From Pseudoflavonifractor gallinarum (GTDB taxonomy: Bacteria; Bacillota; Clostridia; Oscillospirales; Oscillospiraceae): DNA of 64,000 bases. Both the position numbers and the translations under genes were made by a program. The stretch is from positions 1 to 64,000 of the forward strand of contig NZ_JADCKF010000015.1 of NCBI RefSeq assembly GCF_014982855.1. Direction: 5' to 3'. Position 1 is the stretch's first letter. Each line of letters starts with the position of its first letter. The notes beneath the pieces were generated by a model, which was not told the origin of the DNA, did no database searches, and was given only the letters and a program-made list of their open reading frames with translations. Below, piece after piece: positions 59,846 through 64,000 of this stretch.

Positions 59846-60061
59846 ATGGCAGTCAGTTATAAAAAACTTTAGAAGCTACTCATTGACAAAGATATGAAGA
59901 AAAAGGACCTGTGTGCAAAGGCAGGAATTAGCCCTGCCTCTGTTACAAAACTGGGGAGAAACGGGCATGTAAGCACAGAAATTTTGCTAAAAATATGCAC
60001 AGCCCTGGATTGTAAAATTGAGGATATTTTAGAAATTGTGCCTGATAAAGAATTGTCCTGA
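59846..60061 (+). pseudogene. Small XRE-type HTH regulator with amber codon 9
   Basis: ATG 59846, with TGGAGGAA upstream, reads MAVSYKKL, then TAG 59870-59872, then KLLIDKDMKKKDLCAKAGIS, SASVTKLGR-like recognition helix and LLKICTALDCKIEDILEIV, to TGA 60061. In this well-known family position 9 is Trp, so one base change (TGG to TAG) explains the stop. A restart at ATG 59897 would give a shortened protein. It stands directly upstream of the NERD-UvrD gene and was probably its regulator. Confidence 0.7.
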
Positions 60062-60143
60062 AAAATGGACTTTTATTGTGAGAAAATATTATGTAGGCGG
60101 GTGTAAATACATACTGCTTGTATAAGGAAGCGAGGATTGCTCC

Positions 60144-63100
60144 ATGGCAAAACTGATTGGAAGCGCACAATCCACTAACTTTGGAGAAAATTTGTTTATA
60201 CGCAAAGCCCAAGAATTTTTGGACGATCAGTATATCATTTACTGGAATCGTCAAATATATGGCCGTGAGTTTGATGTCTGCATTCTTATGCCAGGGAAAG
60301 GCATTTTGGTTGTGGAACTAAAGGGGTGGCGTGAAGAAAATATCCTTCGCATTGAGAATAGTGATACCATTATAATCAAAACAAACGAAGGGGAAACGCT
60401 TGCTACGCCACAAAAGCAGGCGCGCGGATATCGTTTTGCAATTGAGAGGCATATACGTCAAAATACAGGTAAGTTTCCATTAGTATTTCAAATGGTCTGC
60501 CTTCCTCAAGTTTCTAAGGATTTTTATCACAGTAAAAGGCTGGATGTGGTTTTGGATGAGTCATTCACTATATTAAAAGAGGATTTGGATGACACATCTT
60601 CTTTCTATAAAAAAATTGATCAAGCTTTATCGGAAGTCTATCACTGGAAACGAGATCCATTCGATTCAAAAACCATGTTGGAAGTTCGCAATCTGTATGA
60701 AACTGATGTTGATCTGGACGAAGATGGCGAATCTGAAATTGAAAAAGAGTTGGTGCATTTTTATCATCAGCATGACTATTCTCGCTTTTATTACTTTGCC
60801 GACACTGATGAATTGAACTGCAATGTCATCGAGGACATCAAAGCTCAGTATATGTACGGTTGCAAGCTATATTGTGTGTTCTCTAAGAAAGAACAAATGA
60901 TATTGGTACTTAATGCTCTTGATGCGGCACTTACACAAAAAGGGTTGGTACGAAATCGGGATAATATCGAAATCGCATTTGACGAACAGAAGAGCCATAT
61001 TCCTCCGGCTACTTCCGTTAATGACATGTTCATGGGCTTTCATTGCTCCATGAGCGTATTGAGTGAGCCTTTTGATAAGAATACTACTTCTTTTGTGATC
61101 CATAATGGGGAATATAGCCGTTCTCAAGAATCTATTCTCAAAAAGCTTGGTGAACAGAGCCAGTTCAATTTTGAACAATATGAAGTTGAGCACGCTTCAC
61201 CGAAAAAGAATATTGTAATTCGTGCCGGCGCAGGTACTGGCAAAACCTATACGATGATTTCCCATATTGGTTTTATTTGCTATACCCAGAGTGTCCCCCT
61301 GCGGAAAATGGCCGACCGCATTGTGATGATCACATTTACAAATGAAGCCGCGGATCAAATGGAGGAAAAACTCAAGACATACTTCAGGAATTGCTACCTC
61401 ATAACCTCCAACCCTGATTACTTGGAAATGGTGTCCAGAATTGAACACATGCAGATCAGCACGATTCATTCCTATGCGAAAGATTTGATTGCTCAGATGG
61501 GCACCTCGTTTGGTTATGGAATCGACCTGAGTATAACCTCCAGCGAATTTTATCGCCGCAAAAAAATTACAGATCTACTGGATGAGTATATCCATCAGAA
61601 AAGAATCGAATACGGGAACGACTATACAGATAAGCTGGGCATGCCTGTTTACGCTATACGTGACAGTATTCTTGACTTCATTGGAAAGTTACACAATAAA
61701 AGTGTCGATATCGAAGCTATTGAGCCTCAAGACTTCGGAACCCTTTTGAATGGCGAGGTCCACGGTGAATTGCACGAATTACTGGCCAGCGTGATCCCGG
61801 CTGTTGAGCAAGAATATCTGGGGGAACTTTTAGAAAATAATAAAATCCACCTCAGTTCTATGATGTCTATCCTTAATCGATTCATCAATGATCCAGACAG
61901 CGAAAGCAGGATCAGAGAGTTAAAAGTAGATAAAGGTGCCCAACAATTTATGTTTGTTGATGAGTTTCAGGATACAGATGACTCTCAAATTGAATCTTTG
62001 ATGCGGATTGCCCAGGTGCTTGACTATAATCTGTTCCTGGTAGGCGATATTAAGCAGTGTATTTACCGTTTTCGTGGCGCAAAAGAAAAGGCTTTTGACC
62101 AATTGGGAATTGACAAAAATCCCGAGAAGTGGTTGGAGTTTTCTTTGCGGCGAAACTATCGCACGGATAAGTATTTGCTGGATATTTTTGACCGCTCTTT
62201 TGCTGCATGGGGTGAAATGAATGAAGAGCTGCTTACCTACGATGTAGCCAAAGATAAACTAATCGGCACAAGAGACTATAACGGAAAATACTTGACTTCC
62301 AAGAGCCGGTTCTACCGGCGACTTCCGGCTGCAAATGAAGAGATGCGAATTCCCGTTCTTGTTGAGGAGATCAAAAGAATCCAGAAACGCATTCAATACG
62401 AAGAGAGCCACGGAATGAAGCTTTCTGCAAAGGAAAAGAGCATTGCGATCCTGGTTCGTGAAAACTGGCAAGCTGATATGATTCGTACTGACTGTGCCAA
62501 GCTTGGAATCAGCGTACATACCAACACGGGCGGGGACTTATATATGTCCCAGCCCGCTATGGACATGCTCACTTTGGTCAATGCTCTGGTTCATTTTGAC
62601 GAAGCTGACTATCTTTACAACCTGGTAACCTCAAATTTCTTTAACTTGGATATCCCGAAATCCAACCTCTACGAGATACGTATGAAGATTCGCAGCGGAA
62701 AGTGGCGGGCGAAGGCAGATGAGAAAGAACAGGTGAATTACCTTATTAACTTTATGAATCTGATGCTTGCAAACACCGTTGATAAGAATAACAGGTGGGA
62801 ATATATTGTTGCAAGCCTTAGAACACAGCCCGTACTTCAGGCCATTCGCAAGGTGTACAGCACTCTTGAACCCTGGAAACACTTCAGCGACGATCCTTGG
62901 AAACAGCATTACTATCAGCTGAATGTTGATTTGTTGTTTGAGCAGCTCATCAACGCTTGCAATGTGGATCGACTTACTATTAACACATTGCAGGAGCATC
63001 TTTATAATAGCATCATTTCTCAGGTCTCTGTCGATAGTCGAACTCCTGCCAGCAATGAGGAAGAGTCTACCATTCAGTGTATTACAGTACATAAATCGAA

Positions 63101-63416
63101 GGGACTTGAATATGGCCATGTAATTCTGCCCTTTTGCTCTGCTTCCATGGATTTTATCAAAAGGACGCAGTTACATATCAGCACGACCAAGTACCAGGGC
63201 CGGTATCGTATTGGTTATAGCATGAGTGTGGGCAATTCCGGTCAAACTGTTCAAAATGATTTCTATGATGAAGTCATTGAGAAGTCTGAAAAAGCTCGGG
63301 AGGAAACCCGCATCCTCTATGTTGCTATGACAAGGTCGATTCGCTCATTCTCCTGGGTGGAAGTTCAGGGAAAGCAGAACCTATCTTGGCAGAATCTCAT
63401 AGAAACAGAGGTGTAA
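60144..63416 (+). CDS. NERD-domain UvrD/Rep-type helicase
   Basis: A 1090-residue protein. The N-terminal ~120 residues form a NERD domain (GREFDVCILMPGKGILVVELKGW; Asp and Glu-x-Lys fit a PD-(D/E)XK-like nuclease site). The superfamily-1A helicase follows: GAGTGKT (~362-368), DEFQDTD (~606-612), GDIKQCIYRFRGA, SLRRNYRT, VHKSKGLE (~981-988) and YVAMTR. An unassigned ~200-residue segment links the two. Nuclease-helicase fusions of this type occur in phage-defence loci. Stop and next ATG are 3 bases apart, so the partner is co-translated. AT-rich codon use sets it apart from the genes to the left. Confidence 0.87.
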   Translation: MAKLIGSAQSTNFGENLFIRKAQEFLDDQYIIYWNRQIYGREFDVCILMPGKGILVVELKGWREENILRIENSDTIIIKTNEGETLATPQKQARGYRFAIERHIRQNTGKFPLVFQMVCLPQVSKDFYHSKRLDVVLDESFTILKEDLDDTSSFYKKIDQALSEVYHWKRDPFDSKTMLEVRNLYETDVDLDEDGESEIEKELVHFYHQHDYSRFYYFADTDELNCNVIEDIKAQYMYGCKLYCVFSKKEQMILVLNALDAALTQKGLVRNRDNIEIAFDEQKSHIPPATSVNDMFMGFHCSMSVLSEPFDKNTTSFVIHNGEYSRSQESILKKLGEQSQFNFEQYEVEHASPKKNIVIRAGAGTGKTYTMISHIGFICYTQSVPLRKMADRIVMITFTNEAADQMEEKLKTYFRNCYLITSNPDYLEMVSRIEHMQISTIHSYAKDLIAQMGTSFGYGIDLSITSSEFYRRKKITDLLDEYIHQKRIEYGNDYTDKLGMPVYAIRDSILDFIGKLHNKSVDIEAIEPQDFGTLLNGEVHGELHELLASVIPAVEQEYLGELLENNKIHLSSMMSILNRFINDPDSESRIRELKVDKGAQQFMFVDEFQDTDDSQIESLMRIAQVLDYNLFLVGDIKQCIYRFRGAKEKAFDQLGIDKNPEKWLEFSLRRNYRTDKYLLDIFDRSFAAWGEMNEELLTYDVAKDKLIGTRDYNGKYLTSKSRFYRRLPAANEEMRIPVLVEEIKRIQKRIQYEESHGMKLSAKEKSIAILVRENWQADMIRTDCAKLGISVHTNTGGDLYMSQPAMDMLTLVNALVHFDEADYLYNLVTSNFFNLDIPKSNLYEIRMKIRSGKWRAKADEKEQVNYLINFMNLMLANTVDKNNRWEYIVASLRTQPVLQAIRKVYSTLEPWKHFSDDPWKQHYYQLNVDLLFEQLINACNVDRLTINTLQEHLYNSIISQVSVDSRTPASNEEESTIQCITVHKSKGLEYGHVILPFCSASMDFIKRTQLHISTTKYQGRYRIGYSMSVGNSGQTVQNDFYDEVIEKSEKAREETRILYVAMTRSIRSFSWVEVQGKQNLSWQNLIETEV

Positions 63417-63419
63417 GAA

Positions 63420-64000
63420 ATGCCGTTTAAAATCTACACATATGAAGACCCTTATAAGTTAGATAAAGCGGATTTCTGGAATGAGATTTCTGCCTTACCA
63501 CACTTCTGTAGTGCAAGAACCCTTGTAAATGGCCTCAAGGATGTTTTGGGTGATCGAATTGAGGGTTTGATTTGTCCATTGGATGAATTGGTCAAACACG
63601 AAGATGTTTATATGCAGTGGACGGATAATATCAGCCTTCGGATTCAACAGTATAGTGCTTTCTCAGCAGTGTTCAAGAAACTGTTAGAGAAACGGAAAAT
63701 CAGTAAGCCGTTCCACATGGCTTTGGCTCACAATCAAAATCATTTCCTTGAAGCTGTCCGTCTCTTCATAGAATTGGATATCGGTGCATCTGCTGTTGAT
63801 GCAAGCAAGGGAAACACGGAGCAACGGCTCTTTGTCTATATGCTGAAGCAAGCACAGCAAAGTTCGCTTTTCAGGTTTCCAGAAACTCCTTGCCGTGAAA
63901 AGCTCAAAGAAATCGTTGTGTCTCTTGCAAAAAAGGAAGTTGAAGAGTGTACTGGAACACCACAGGAAGCAAAGCGTTGTGAAAGAGCTGTCGATATTAC
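63420..64000 (+). CDS. Unrecognised partner of the NERD-UvrD helicase (5' part)
   Basis: ATG 63420 opens a frame that runs off the window after 193 codons. The beginning reads MPFKIYTYEDPYKLDKADFW and later NQNHFLEAVRLFIELDIGASA. It is mixed helix and strand, with no signal, membrane segment or recognised motif in the visible part. The tight link to the helicase gene implies a common complex, perhaps the second subunit of a two-gene defence or DNA-processing system. Confidence 0.7.
   Translation, partial: MPFKIYTYEDPYKLDKADFWNEISALPHFCSARTLVNGLKDVLGDRIEGLICPLDELVKHEDVYMQWTDNISLRIQQYSAFSAVFKKLLEKRKISKPFHMALAHNQNHFLEAVRLFIELDIGASAVDASKGNTEQRLFVYMLKQAQQSSLFRFPETPCREKLKEIVVSLAKKEVEECTGTPQEAKRCERAVDI

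Noticed and set aside
36936-59872. Programmed amber (TAG) recoding, since TAG interrupts the DUF6809, sigma-factor and XRE genes
   Set aside because: Other breaks in the same genes are frameshifts or TGA/TAA, and many intact genes in the window end in TAG, so ordinary decay is simpler.
1-64000. CRISPR array or cas genes
   Set aside because: No regularly spaced repeats of 23-40 bp were seen, and the helicase-nuclease lacks the HD domain and neighbours of Cas3.

Overview
The window looks like chromosomal DNA from a gut Clostridia-type Firmicute (Oscillospiraceae/Lachnospiraceae-like). Supporting signs are strong AGGAGG ribosome binding sites, XRE/TetR/MerR/AraC/WYL regulators, Tn4451- and Tn916-type mobile-element proteins, a Bce-like two-component/ABC module and Clostridia-typical DUF families. 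Most genes read as moderately GC-rich. Three blocks (about 8.8-15.4, 26.0-26.5 and 59.8-64.0 kb) read visibly more AT-rich and are probably recent imports.

Layout. 0-1 kb: end of an unknown gene and a small esterase. 1.2-8.7 kb: a PLD/DEAD-helicase with DUF3427, a NUDIX gene fused by deletion to a leftover McrC tail, an SF1 helicase with a DUF2726-like nuclease domain, an SGNH hydrolase and a rhodanese lipoprotein. 8.8-15.4 kb: a WYL regulator, a helicase-nuclease and a ~695-residue partner, which I read as a DdmDE-like (helicase-nuclease plus Argonaute-like) anti-plasmid system. 15.4-17.5 kb: a broken DUF6076-like gene and two regulators. 17.7-31.0 kb: a co-directional array of immunity-type proteins (two DUF6138 paralogues, DUF5713, a DUF7738/DUF6892 fusion, an FGE-like protein and a 1477-residue TPR-SUFU-DUF4253 protein) with no toxin in view.

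31.2-43.9 kb is a composite of mobile-element remains: excisionase, HTH protein, two overlapping tyrosine recombinases, an integrase tail, DUF6809 genes (one intact, one broken), a broken sigma factor, a TnpW/serine-recombinase chimera and a Ser-less resolvase. It ends in the 3' 45 nt of a tRNA-Pro gene followed by its terminator. A complete response regulator / histidine kinase / ABC transporter module (37.2-40.6 kb) sits inside it.

44-59.6 kb is ordinary accessory chromosome: a membrane ferredoxin, macro-domain protein, vWA protein, flavin reductase, hydrolases, many small regulators and acetyltransferases, including a tight minus-strand operon headed by a WYL regulator. 59.8-64 kb starts another probable defence locus: a broken XRE regulator, a NERD-UvrD helicase and the start of an unrecognised partner that runs off the window.

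Two gene pairs are duplicated within the window (the esterases at 0.3 and 58.9 kb, and the zinc-ribbon XRE regulators at 16.0 and 48.9 kb). About ten genes are visibly broken, mostly in or beside the mobile regions. All family names come from reading motifs and remembered family architecture; no database search was run.
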